Program-made: the position numbers and the translations under genes
Shown: in pieces, positions 32,403-44,560 of the stretch
Layout: each line of letters opens with the position of its first letter
How positions within the stretch are numbered: the first letter of the stretch is position 1
Notes under the pieces: model-generated
Seen by the model: the letters and a program-made list of their open reading frames with translations, nothing else
Databases searched by the model: none
Told to the model about the DNA's origin: nothing
Source: Monosiga brevicollis MX1
Lineage: Eukaryota; Opisthokonta; Choanoflagellata; Craspedida; Salpingoecidae
Direction: 5' to 3'
NCBI RefSeq assembly: GCF_000002865.3
Contig: NW_001865047.1
Location: 34,579-98,578 of the forward strand
Length of the DNA stretch: 64,000 bases

Positions 32403-35237
32403 ATGGCGTCACAACCTGGGGCCGCTGAAGTCCGGCGCCCACCAGCTCGCCCCCCTCGTCGTTCCAAAGCCCCTCGCGAATCTGGCGCGTATGGCTTTTT
32501 CGACCCTAATGCCCTTGCAGCTACCCAAACGCAGGCACCAGACCTGTCCGCCCTCTCTAGACCCGCTCCCATTCCTGAGCCAGAGCCCGACGAGTCACCG
32601 GCACCCCCCACACCACCCCGAGCCCGAATGACCTCCCAGGTGGCCTCCCAACCTCTGACCATGCCCGCCCCCAACCCTAGCCCATCGCATCTCTCCCAAG
32701 ACCCCATCTATGCCACCGTCGCCGATCCTCACGAACCAATAAATCCAGCCCTGACTTCCCCGGCCCCAGATTCAGCCTCGGCCCAACCCAGCTCTAACCT
32801 GGTGCCAAATGGGCATCCTGCCGAGCCCACCCCCGGAGCCCCAGGCCGCGCTGACAGGCAAACGACCAACTCACCGTCGCCCAGCACGCCCCGTTTCATG
32901 GATCCTGGTGCCCCCAGTCCAGTAACCCCGCATACTGAAGCACTTTATGCCTCCCCTCTTCCAGCCACACCTCCACCGCAACACGAGCCCATTCCCGCGT
33001 ACAGCCATTCCCCCGCGCCTCAAGTCCAAGAATCGACTTGTAGCACACCGGTCGTGCAAACTGACCCGCCCACTACCACGCCTGAAGCCGTGTCATCCGC
33101 TGCCAATCCCAACACGGCTGAAGCCAGCCATGACCCCGCTTCGTCGGTCGCTGCGGATGCTTCGTCTGAGCCACCCACGCTTGCAGACGCTGTCAAGCAT
33201 GGTGATGCCACCATTACTGCCGGTAGCAGCCATGTTGAAGCTCATGCAAGCACCGACACGAACCAAGGTGAAGATGATGCAGTTGCTGAAGAGGCTGAAG
33301 AGGATGCAGTCGCCGACGAGGATGCAGTCGCCGACGAGGATGCAGTCGCAGACGAGGATGTTGTCGCCGATCTGGATGCCATTGCGGATGCAGCTCTTGC
33401 CGAGGACGAGCAGCCCGATGACAAGCCATTTCTAGTCACCACCACTACCATTAACAATGAAAAGCCACCGAATGGCCCCCTCACCACGTCGCCTCCCCAC
33501 GATGATCACTCGGCAGACCTCGTGCGGATGTCCACCGACAACACGCGCCCCGCGTCTGAGCACGTTTTGGAGTCGCCGTCTAAAGCCCATGCCGAGCCAG
33601 AGCCGCAGTCCGAGCCACAAACAGAGACCCTCAAGACAGAGACGACGCCGACGACGACGCCGACGACGCCTGTCGACCCACCCACAGTCCCTGGACCCGA
33701 ACCTCCTGCCGACCACGCCTCAACTGAGCATTCTTCCGAAAATAAAGCTGCAACAGCCGCAACTCCGACGGCAGAGACTGCGACCCAAAATGTTGTTTTG
33801 CGTCGGACACGCACTGCCCCGCCCTCAGCCTCGGCCGCCAATGCCGCCCCCGCCAATGTGGCAGCAGCCGAAAGCCCTGATATGATTGTTTCACGTCGTG
33901 GTACCGTCGTGGGCAAACGAGGTTCCATCGCTGATCTGCGTGCTCGCTTCACGCAAAGGATCGAAGAAGCAGGCACCGTCTCCACCCCGCCACCAAATCG
34001 CAATGCTGCTCGCAAGCTACAAGAAACCGACGACGCCTTTGTCTCGCGCCGCGGCTCAGTCATGCTGCAAAAAGGCGTTGTCAACAAATGGAAGGGCCTC
34101 TTTCACCGCAAAGCCCATAACCTGGTCAATGGGCCCTCGCTTGCCGAGGAACTTGCCGAGGTTAGTGTGTGCGGGTGACATGGCCAACTGCTCGCACACA
34201 ATGTTGTTAACGTTACGCACTCGTCTCCACTTTTGTTTCCACAGAAAGAACGGGAACAGGGTGAGCGCCTGGGTGGCAAGCTTGTGGTATACACCACAAG
34301 CGGTTCCACCGTTCGCGAAACCTATGCCGACTGCCAGGTCAGGGACTGCCTGGAATGGCTCTTCAATGTCATGGCCACCCATCAGCCTTGGCACGTGTGC
34401 TCCACACCTTGACGGTTTTGTCGGTCTTGCAGAAAGTCTTGCGAATCTTGCAAGGTCATCGATTCAAGTTTGAAGAGCGGGACGTGCTGCTCCAAAAGGC
34501 GTATCACCGTGAACTTTGTGAGCGGCGGTCCAAAGATGCCACCGTTCCGCAGGTTTTTCTCAACGGCAAATACGTGGGCGTACGTACATCACTGCCTCTC
34601 GCTCTGGCTGGTTTCCTTCGTTCTCCCTTTTTTTTTTTTTTTTTCCTTCCATTCCCTTGGCTGCAGCGCATCGCAGCATGGCTCAAACCCGCCTCCAATG
34701 TTCTCAGAACGCAGACGCGATTGAGAAAATGAACGAGAACGGCAACCTCGTCATGCTCCTGAATGGCGTTCCAGTACGTTTGGGCTGTTGCGCGAAAGCA
34801 TTCCTTGCTTCTTCAAAATCCTATTGAACCGCGGTCTGCCGCCTCGTCTTGTGTGACCAACTGTGCTTTTGAATTTTCCAGCGTTATGCGCAGGGTGAAC
34901 GGCCCTGCGAGACGTGTGCAGGCCGAGGCCTTGTCATTTGCGATTGGTGTGGAGGTGGCAAGAGCGTAAGTACATTCGTTGTGTGTTTCTTCACAACTTC
35001 TTGAGTCTGCTTCCCTCGTCACTGGCGCTCGTGCCTGTTCTTTTCTCTTATCGTGGCAATCAACTTTTCTCCTCATCTGTTGGTTTGCTTCTGCTTGATT
35101 TAAACCGGGCACCGGGTGTGCGGTAGAGTGTCAAATCACGCTTCGGACAAGAGCTTGTCAAGCTCAAGTGCACCGTGTGCAATGAGCTTGGCTTGCAGCG
35201 CTGTCCAGACTGTACGTCGGAAACCTCTGAGGCATAG
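32403..35237 (+). CDS. GRXCR-like protein: disordered N-terminus, glutaredoxin domain, C-terminal CxxC zinc-binding repeats
   Basis: Six exons: 32403-34160, 34245-34337, 34433-34579, 34708-34773, 34882-34965, 35127-35237 (752 residues, all phase 0). The first 540 residues are Pro/Ser/Thr-rich and disordered, with an acidic tandem repeat (ADEDAVADEDAV, about residues 300-325). SRRGTVVGKRGSIADLRARF precedes the folded part. The glutaredoxin-like domain begins KLVVYTTSGSTVRETY and continues with KVLRILQGHRFKFEERDV and VPQVFLNGKYVG. The usual CPYC active site is absent, as in the GRXCR/plant CC-type-like family. The tail has paired CxxC motifs (CETCAG, CDWCGG, CTVCNELG, CPDC), a probable zinc site. 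Animal GRXCR1/2 act in actin-rich stereocilia; a link to the choanoflagellate microvillar collar is speculation. Confidence 0.85.
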
Positions 35238-35501
35238 CCAATCTTCTTAAGAGCCAAAATGCCGGGCCTTTCTATCTTAATTATCATGTCAGGCGGTGTC
35301 CCCGGTGCCGTTTCTGTTTTTTTTTTCTTTGCGTCGAGGTACAGCAATAATTGACCTGCTAAGTACGCGATGTCGGCGACAAAGCTGCTTACGATCCTTC
35401 AATTTGCCGACGTCTGCCGGCCAGCCCTGCATACAGCTCGTGCGTGGTAAAACAGCGAGATGTGTTTGCGTCACATTTCACTCCCAACACCTCGAAACGC
35501 T

Positions 35502-38008
35502 TTATCCGTACAGTGCCGGCACTTGCTCTCCAAACTCAGCCGAGGCCTATACCGGGCCCACATGCACACGCACGCAGAATGAAGCGGGAAGCAGCACGGC
35601 ATAGCCCTCGCAATTCATAACAGGCCAAAATGAAATTACCCAAAGACGTACCATCGGCCAACGGCGACGAAGGACCTCGAGAATGGCAGGTGCCGTCCCT
35701 CGATCCCATTCTCGGCGCACGGCCTCTGACAGCTCGCTTCGTGCCAGCCAGTGGCACACACCACATTCTTTGTAGGGCAGACAACATTCACGGCACACTT
35801 CGCTGGTGATCGGGTTGCGGGCTCGAAAGTTGGGAGGATCCTTTAAATGACAGTCACGGCAACGCCACGTCTCATCCGCGGGCAGCTGGAAGTTATGCTC
35901 CATGGAACCGTCTGGATGGCACACGACCAAGTATTCTGGCTTGCCATCAGAGTTGGTGCGCGTCTGCAAAATTGTCTACGTGGACCAAACGGGCGGCATG
36001 TGCGTTTGTTGAGCTCTTACAACAGCAAGCATGTCCCACAGCACACGAAGGGAAGTGCAACCCACTTTGATGCGACGGGCACGATTGATATTCTCTCGTT
36101 CCTGCTCCGCCTCGGATAGTTCCGGGGCCGCAGCTCCACCAAAAGGAAACAGGCCAAGTCCTCGGACTCGCACGATACCTCGGTCTGCAAACAATAAAAA
36201 CAAAACAGTTGGTTGCCCGCCCAAGACGTGCGTCAGGGTCTTGCTCGGAATACAATTCTTGCCCTGTCTCTCCACTCAGGCGCCAGGCGCCTGAGTTTGA
36301 CTTAATCTTCAGGCCAGAACGACTGATTTTCAGGACAAGGCGACATCATGCACCTCGCGTGTCAAGGCCGTTGTAGTGCCAAAAGCGATACCCTTGGGGA
36401 TCTTGGTTCGAGGCGCGCCAGGCCCGGGCTTGCTCCTCGGCCTGATGCTGCGCCTTGGAGGCAGCCAGAGCTCGCGCCATCTCCTCGTCCTCGAGACTAT
36501 TGGAGTTGGAAGCGGGCTCTGGCTGATCCAAACTTGCTGCGATGGCCCGCTTCATCTGCTCGTCAAAGGAGAGCTGACTGGGTGATGCAGGTTGGGGCGT
36601 CTCCACGGGCATGGCCTCGTCTGCCTCGAGAACCTCCTTGCGTTCCGCCCATGCGACGGAATAGTGTCCGCCCGCTGTGTTGAACATTCAGTTAATACAC
36701 GTGGGCCGTATGAGTCGCGGGTCTGCTCACAGGTGCCGGCAAGAGCACACCATAAAACGGATACGTTGATCCCCCAGACAAACCATGAATGACCCAGACG
36801 GGCGAAAGGGGGTTGAGAAACAGAGGGGCAATTTCGTATGCCTCTTGATTGGTGATAAACCCCACTTTAAGCAAGGAACTATATTGCAGCCATTGATCGA
36901 CATCCAGCTACGTCGCAGTTGAGTTGGCCATGAGTTTGGCGGGAAATGGCGGGGCATGAAACACAGGGATCGAGCCGGAGGTAGCGCATTGCTCTTCAGG
37001 AGAGAGAATAAGCACTGACTGAGGAATGCGCTTCATGGGTCAGGAGAAGATTCATCAGACATTGATCGGCACAGGCGTCCTCGTCAATCAGACTGCTAAG
37101 ACCGCCACCGGCTTGGGCACGAACGTCCTCAAGGCCGGTGGTGAGGATGGCTGAGTACAGAAGAAGGGCCAGACCACCAGGAGCCCGAAATTGGGGCAAG
37201 TGTGATTGAACGAGATGCACAGCGAGTTCGCGGCTCTGCACCATGTAGTGCAGTGGCTGGGCTGTGCGAAACCATTCGCGCGAAGGGCTCTGCATGTCGT
37301 CATCTCCGTCCAGGCTCATGGACATGCCCCGTTCCTGCGCAGTTGGTTGGGAGCAGAGAGGACAGATCAGTCAGTGTGACGTTCTTCCAGGTCTAAGGGT
37401 CCGGAGTGGTCTCGGCTCGATTAGGGCTGACCGCATGGGCCAGACACACCTGCGCGTCGGGATCGGCCAGAATAAGCTCGGCGCGCCCGCTTTCATTCCA
37501 AAGGCAGCGCACAATGGCCTCGGTAAAGGCGGCGTCGGCCTCCTGTGGAGTAGCGGCAAACAAATCGATGCCTAAAGTATGCTGCAGGTGTTCTATAACA
37601 TGTGCTTGCACAGCGGCCAAGACGGCACAAGGGCCTACAGGACGGGTGGGGATGGCAGCAGTCGGCACAGTCAGAGCCAGTGTCTTGCGAGCATTCCCAA
37701 AGGTTGGACAGGATACAATTGGGAGCAAAGGGCGAGGCTTGCTCCTTCAAAAGGATGTGCAGTGCGTCCCTACCATTGGCATGCTGGGCAAAGAAGACGG
37801 GGCTTGCACTCTGAGCTGCCGTCGTCATTTCAAAGCCCTGCTGAAACCAAGGACCCTGAGCGCGGCCAGCTGCAGCAGCATCGTCGGCGTTGGCCCAGAT
37901 AAAGTTATCCATCTGTAAAAATTGCTCTTTCCCCAGCGGCCCAATCATGGAGCTGAGCACAAGCCCCTCCAGCAGCTCTGCCTCCGTGTCCATCTCATCC
38001 GGCTCCAT
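35502..38008 (-). CDS. MINDY-family deubiquitinase (MINDY-3/4 type) with UIMs and C-terminal zinc finger
   Basis: Exon 1 is 38008-37774. Its phase-1 junction to the next exon (from 37634) builds HANGPCAVLAAVQA, the MINDY catalytic-Cys motif. Exon 37334-37020 gives FRAPGGLALLLYSAILT and CADQCLMNLLLTHEA. The next exons give VGFITNQEAYEIAP, PVWVIHGL and, after a splice, GGHYSVAWAE with the catalytic His. Two ubiquitin-interacting motifs follow (DEQMKRAIAASLD, DEEMARALAAS), then FWHYNGL, the C-terminal block seen in MINDY-3. The end carries TWRCRDC...CRECCLPYKECGVCHWL, a zinc finger like that of plant and protist homologues, then VLRRRWPM and a short last exon ending ALYG. MINDY enzymes cut Lys48-linked ubiquitin chains. 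Internal exon ends between 36.3 and 35.9 kb are approximate. Confidence 0.85.
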
Positions 38009-38089
38009 GACGCCGCCTGCCCCAGGGCATGTACAAGCAGCCAACCTCGTTTCACTGTTCCACCGACCGGACTGCCGCACACACACTCA

Positions 38090-38111
38090 CACTCTCACTC
38101 TCTCTCACACA

Positions 38112-38166
<55 letters not shown>
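38090..38166. repeat. ACTC/CT simple repeat
   Basis: Irregular CACACTCTCACTCTC units run into a pure CT tract (about 38110-38166) just upstream of the MINDY gene start and downstream of syntaxin-5. Confidence 0.95.
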
Positions 38167-38171
<5 letters not shown>

Positions 38172-38545
38172 AAAAGCAAAATCTGCGAAAAGGATCAGAT
38201 CATGAAATTCAGTAAAAAAAGTAAAAGACTTTTTTTTTTCTGACGGACTGCTCGTGATGGGCCATCTCTGATGGATTTTTTTTTGGATAAACGACAGGAC
38301 CTGCATCATCATTCAAGGGGTTGGATGACTGACACGCACTCGCTGCCATTAGCGGCAGACACGGAGCACACAACAAGGAGAGGCTAAGGGTGAAAGAAAA
38401 GAAGGAGGGGGGGACTCAGGGACGAGCAACTCGATTGGAAGTGGTGCGCAGATTCTTGACCAGCGGTGCACCGAACAAAAAGGCAACGTGGGACAAAAAT
38501 AAGCAGGGTCCAAGAGGAGGTGAAACAGGAAAACAAGGTGGTTGA

Positions 38546-40046
38546 TTAAGCTAAGACAACGACGAATAGGATGAAGAAGACCAGCAGCACGCCAAAGATT
38601 TTGAACATGAGCATCCGGTTGCTCGTCAATGAGTTGTAGTATGTCACCAATTCCGTGTGCGCTGCCTCGACGTTCATGCTCTACATTGACCACAACCAGG
38701 TCGGACGAATGATCAACAGGTGCCTTGGTCACAGGGTTGGCACGCGTGCCCTGTCTCGAAACTGAAAACTGAAGCACGTGTACTTTGATAGGTTGGCGAG
38801 GGGGCGAGGTGGGGGGGGGGGGGGGGGGGGGGGCCAAGGCCCCCTTAANNNNNNNNNNNNNNNNNNNNNNNNNNNNNNNNNNNNNNNNNNNNNNNNNNAG
38901 ATCGATGGCAACGTCACCATTGCCATTGCCTGGGCCACCCGCTGCGCTGTCACCGTGTTGCTGCATGGCCTGCTGCGTGCTCATGAGCGTGGGCATGTCG
39001 GACATGCCGCCGGCGCCCATACCGTCAAAGCCCTTGCCGGAGAACTCTGACCGGCGTTGCCGGGCGGCTTTCAGATTGGCGGTTCGTTGCTACGACAAAG
39101 GGGCTTGATCAGCATCGAGTCGGGACACAGTTGTGCCATGGGCGCGGCATCCCAACGCGAGGTCGGCAGCCACCTCACCTCAAGAGTCTTTTTGAATTTT
39201 TCCGTGGCTGACTTGAGGCGCTTGTTTAGCGACGTGACGATGGTGTTGTGGTGCACCTGCGCCATGCGTGCGAGGGGTGGAAAGAAAATTGAGAAGAGAA
39301 TCGCGATGCGGCGATCGGAGAAGAGACGGAGCACTGAGATGGCCAACCTTTTTGTGTTCGCTCCAGCGATTGTTTTCCTTCTTGACGTGCTCCTGCAGCT
39401 TTTTAACCGCCCTAGAGAAAAGTCGGAACGGTGGTGGCGTGTCCAACGTCAAGGAATCGAGGGTTTCCTCAAACCAGAATGTGCTGCTGGCAGGCACAAC
39501 ACAACGGGCCGACCGCCCAAGACAGAAGCACCGCGACTCACAAATTGAGTTGCCCGAGCTCCTCTTTGATGATCGAGGTGAGCTCTTGAATTTCTACGGG
39601 CCGGTCTCCAAACATGCCCTTGTTCTGAGATACTGTGGTTACGCACCAACATCGTCCGCAGAGAGGAGGATGAGAGATATCGCAGAAGCTGCACAAATCG
39701 GGCTGGTCAAGCAGAAGGAAACGCACGGAGCTGGAGCTGGTGCAGTTTGTTGTGACATTCTGTGATGCCTTTGTTGATGTTGCTGCACACCGAAAGGGGC
39801 CAGGTCAGGACGGTGAGCGGTAGTGGGGCACAGAACCACTCAAGCGCCAATCCACTCACTTGGCTGTGATGAACAACTGGGTCTTTGGTCGCTCCTCCTG
39901 ACGGCCACCCTGGGATGGGGTACCAACGAGCAAGGCAGTGAGGGATTGGAGCATGGGCAGGCGGGAGCACGGAGTGGCATAGATCTAACCACGCTGGCAC
40001 GAAGAGCCTGGACAGTAGCCTGAAACTCGCGACTCCGGTCCTGCAT
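38546..40046 (-). CDS. STX5: Syntaxin-5-like Qa-SNARE (SNARE core missing in assembly gap)
   Basis: The start at 40046 gives MQDRSREFQATVQALRA, matching the conserved RDRTQEF start of syntaxin-5. Further exons give the blocks GMFGDRPVEIQELTSIIKEE (near 39600-39545) and KSATEKFKKTLEVR (near 39240-39180), then the Gly/Asn-rich linker ending GNGDVAID just before the N gap. After the gap come MNVEAAHTELVTYYNSLTSN and the C-terminal anchor FKIFGVLLVFFILFVVVLA, stop at 38546. Syntaxin-5/Sed5 is the Qa-SNARE of ER-Golgi transport. The Q-SNARE heptads that should lie between DVAID and VEAAH are not found in 38700-38848, so they must lie in the gap at 38849-38898, which is therefore wrongly sized. Head-to-head with the epoxide-hydrolase-like gene. 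Confidence 0.85.
38849..38898. other. Assembly gap of 50 N
   Basis: Exactly 50 N, a conventional placeholder length. A long G run (about 38810-38833) next to it explains the break. It sits inside the syntaxin-5-like gene. Confidence 0.99.
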
Positions 40047-40796
<750 letters not shown>

Positions 40797-42177
40797 ATGG
40801 TGGCACGATTGGAGTACGAGGCCTCAGGCCCGGCCGTCGGCAGCGCCAAGTATCGCCGTACCGTGCTGTTCCTGCATGGATGGTACGTGGGTTTCAGCCT
40901 GGCTTTGTAATGGCATGCATGGCCTTTGCCAGTGTCTTTTTTTGTACGAGCGAGAAGTGTTGATCGTGGCTGGGTGTGTGAGGCGTCTGGTCCTGTGAGG
41001 GGGCGTGGCATCGGGACTCACCGCGGTGTCCCCATGGGGACGGCGGCAACATTGGTGGTGGACGACGTTAGGCCCGACAATGCCAGCTTGTGGGATCCAA
41101 TGGTGGCTCAGTTTGAATCTGAAGGCTATTATTGCGTGCGCGTTCACTACCCCAACGCCAGCGGCCACGTTACCCTGCCATGGGGCCTTGACTTTGACCA
41201 GGTAGGCCGAGTCCAGAGCGGGGTCTCTGTTTGGAGATGGTGCATGCCCACTCTCAGTGTGTATTGGCAGCATTCAGGCAATTCTGGCAGGTGTCCTCGG
41301 GCCCTCACGTCCGATCTGCATGTCTACTCGCCGATTGCTGTCCCCAGATGGCAGACGCGCTCCACGAGCTGATTTCGCGGCCCGAGATCGCTCAGGGACC
41401 CGTGGATGTGGTGGGCCATGACTGGGGTGCCGTCTACACGTACTCACTGGCTGGCAAGTATTCCGACTCGGTGCGCCGAGTTGTGACTGTGGACGTCGGC
41501 GCCATTGTTGGCCAACCCCCACCGCGCGCCGCCCTCTTCGTGCTTGCCTATCAATGGTGGTTGACAGCAGCATTTTTGCTGTCCAAGCTGCCCCTTCTTG
41601 GCGTCTCCATCAGCAAAGTCATGACGGGCCTCTGCGCCTCCTATGTCAAGGCTCCCCATCAAGGTTCCTGGCAAACGGGCCTGATTGATTTCCCCTACTA
41701 CTATGCTTGGAAGGGGATTCTCTTTGGTGGCCCTTTGCCGGGTCTGTTGCGCAGCTTTGACCTGGCACGTCATCCCACCCTGTACTGCTACGGTGGCAAA
41801 AAGGTGGGTCTCCAAAGGGCTCCTTCGCATGCCCCCATTGCGGCGCCGATGCACATGAAGAGTCTTTTGTTTGTGTGCGTCCCCTGCAACAACCACGCGC
41901 TCTCGTTCACCGGCTTGGCTGGTGTGACGCTTTGCCTGCCTCGCACAGCCCTTCCATTTTCACGCCCCCAAGTGGATTCGTCTTGTCCAAGAGCAAGCCG
42001 ATTGCGAGGTGGGTCCATTCTGCATCCGCAACCTGGGCCCCGGCTTCTTTTGCGGCCCTTATACTTGTATCGGGGGGAAACTGGCTGTAGGTGCGTGAGT
42101 TCAACACAGGACATTGGGTCACGGTTGACGCAAGCGAGGACTTTGCATCAGCGGCCCTGGAGCACCTCAGCAAGTGA
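40797..42177 (+). CDS. Alpha/beta hydrolase, epoxide-hydrolase type
   Basis: Five exons: 40797-40882, 41072-41201, 41348-41803, 41949-42008, 42091-42177 (272 residues, frame kept throughout). The oxyanion-hole motif HGWPDN is formed across the first intron. The nucleophile elbow reads VVGHDWGAVYTY: Asp in GHDWG is typical of soluble epoxide hydrolases and haloalkane dehalogenases rather than a serine lipase. The catalytic His is likely in NTGHWVTVDASEDF at the C-terminus. A lid region with YYYAWKG and hydrophobic helices (WWLTAAFLLSKLPLL) lies between. Small (about 270 residues), without the N-terminal phosphatase of mammalian EPHX2. No signal peptide seen. Substrate unknown. Confidence 0.85.
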
Positions 42178-43376
42178 GCGCCCATGTCCATGACACCCTG
42201 CCGTTCCGAGCAGTCTGGTGTCTGAGGAGCGCGAGGCCCGGTCTCGCCTGGTCCCCTTCTGGGCTCATGGAACGCCACCTTGAGTGGAGGTGGCGAATTG
42301 ACGTGTTCTCGGCATCCCCAACGTTCCACTTCACAATAGTAGCCGACTTTGCTGGGTGCCTTGCCCAAACACCCCACTCCCAAGAGGATCATCTGCACAT
42401 GGGCCAGGATCCTGGCCACACACACACACACACACCCACTCATCGGCGAGGCATAGGTCGCTGCGTTGACCAAAACAGCAACTCATCACCTCAATCCCGG
42501 TCGAGACTGGAAAACTTCAAGGAGACTCGTGCCCGCTGAACCTTCCAAAAGTTGTCGTGGATGGAAAACATGCTCAGAGAAACACGCGTGGGTCTTGAAA
42601 TATATTTTTGCTATGTTTTGACCCCCGTTGAATTTGAATAGCGCATAACCACAAAAATCTTTCCCATCTGATTCACTTTTTGTCCACGAGCCGACCGTCA
42701 CGGTACGCGCGTCGCTCTCCCTCTCTCTCTCTCTCTGTCGCGCCGCTCGCTCTCGCTGGCTGTTGCGTCGAGCGGCAGCCCGTGTGATTCCAAAAGGGCA
42801 GCCAGGGTGTGCTTGGAAGATGATTCAAGGAGATACGTTTCCATCCACACATTACTATCCATGATGAAGAGGGAGCTTGATCATTGTCGACGCTGCGTTG
42901 GGCGCACCGCTTACGACTTGCGATGACCGGCGCCTCGAGCCGAGCTCGTGTGCTGTTGGCGTCGTGAGCTCGTTTCGGCCAGGGCAATCATGGGCCAACC
43001 GTGCATGTTCATGCCTCTTGACCTGTGGTGTATGCTGAGGATGATGGAAACGTGATCATGGGTAGCTGGGTCGGGGCAAACGGGTCCGCGGGGTCGTGCT
43101 TGCTCGAGCCAACTCGACCACGAGCCTGTGCATCCAACCTTGTGAAGGCTCGGCTTTGCCAGGCATCCCTCTTCCTACTCTCCCGCCTGTCTTGACGCAG
43201 CGTCGGCAACATTGATGGTCAAACAACACACATACTCATACATGGCAGCCGTCAGATGTTTCTTTCTTGTACAAACGCGTGTGGACTAGCATCTGGTCAC
43301 ATCATCTGGTCACATGGCTTTGCATCGCAACCCCGGCTTGCTCACCTGGCTCTTTCACTCTGTGCGCTTCCTCTCG
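42178..43376. other. Intergenic, no gene seen
   Basis: AC repeat at about 42417-42435 and CT repeat at about 42717-42736. The right end is probably the RPL19 promoter, with a 12-13-bp direct repeat (ATCTGGTCACATC) at 43291-43315. Minus-strand open stretches (to about 100 codons) show no family features. Confidence 0.55.
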
Positions 43377-43435
43377 TATGTCGTGCGGTCGGTTGATTGC
43401 GATAACGTGCGGTTCATGATCTTCAACTGTTTTAG

Positions 43436-44173
43436 ATGGTTGTGCTGCGCCTTCAGAAGGTGTGTAGCTTTTGTTGCTTTTTGCCAACTTCTGTTAATTG
43501 GGGACTGCCTTGTCTAGCCTGTGCAGATCGAGTGGCAAACATTGTTGGGTGTCACCTGCATGCTCATGTGGTTTGGATTTTTTTGTTTTTTGCATTTTCA
43601 ATCGTGTAGCGCTTGGCCGCTAGCGTCCTCAAGTGCGGCAAGCGTAAGATTTGGCTTGACCCCAACGAGACCCAGGACATCTCGCACGCCAACAGCCGTC
43701 AGCAAGTCAAGAAGCTGATCGCGGATGGCTACATCATCCGTCAGCCTCAGGTCGTGCACTCGCGCTCGCGTGCGCTCCGTCACGCCGCTGCCGTGCGCAA
43801 GGGTCGTCACACCGGCCATGGTAAGCGCAAGGGTACCGCCAACGCGCGTATGCCCGTGAAGGTGCTCTGGATGCGCCGCCAGCGCGTCCTTCGTCGTCTT
43901 CTCCGCAAGTACCGTGCCACGAAGAAGATTGACAACCACCTCTACCACGAGCTGTACATGCGCAGCAAGGGTAACGTTTTCAAGAACAAGCGTGTCCTGA
44001 TGGAGTACATCCACAAGCGCAAGGCTGAGGACTCTCGTAAGAAGCTCCTCTCCGACCAGGCCGAGGCTCGCCGCCAGCGCGTTCGTGCTGCTCGCGAACG
44101 TCGTGCCGACCGCGTCCAGAAGCGCCAGCAGGAGCTCATCTCCGAGGCCGTCAACGCCGAGAAGAAGAAGTAA
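43436..44173 (+). CDS. RPL19: Ribosomal protein L19 (eL19)
   Basis: Exons 43436-43459 (MVVLRLQK) and 43610-44173 give 195 residues, the usual eL19 length. The protein reads [57 protein letters not shown] and [20 protein letters not shown], then a basic coiled-coil tail ending EKKK. The ATG is the first base of its exon, right after an acceptor (TTTTAG). A probable leader exon ends at a GTATGT donor near 43377, so the 5' UTR is spliced. Codon use is strongly biased to CGT/CGC, AAG and GTC compared with neighbours, as expected for a highly expressed gene. Component of the large cytosolic ribosomal subunit. Confidence 0.97.
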
Positions 44174-44560
44174 ATGGTTGGCTTACGGGCCCGTGTGTCT
44201 ATGGTCGGGGTTTCATGTTACCAGGACGTGGTGCGATGCCTTGAAATGGATGCATTCTCACAGACTTGCCACCCTTTTTTCTCCTTCACTTTACACTCCT
44301 TCATTTTCCCATTTGCTTTGCATGCACAAATATCTTTTGGTTCTTTTCCATCATGATCCACCACAAATAATTGCTCCTGTCACATGGGGTATTGCAAAGA
44401 GAGTCAAACCACCGCGAACTTTTTTTTTTTTTTAAGAAAGGGTTTGGGGATTGGAAACGGCACAAGAACGCGTTGCAAACAGCATGACCAACCATAGCGC
44501 GCGCACAAAGGAGAAGACAAGCAAGCACTCCCAACGGGAGCGCATTCGCAGCGAAGCAAT

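Noticed and set aside
31870-32707. Open frames of about 250 codons on both strands before the GRXCR-like start
   Set aside because: GC-rich DNA open by chance. The minus frame overlaps the true plus-strand coding exon, and the plus frame has no family features and ends in the wrong frame.
33214-33716. Arg-rich minus-strand frames opposite the GRXCR-like first exon
   Set aside because: Shadow of GAC/GAT- and ACG-rich codons on the coding strand.
43598-44014. Minus-strand frame of 138 codons over RPL19
   Set aside because: Antisense of a highly conserved ribosomal protein exon with strong codon bias, which often leaves the reverse strand open.
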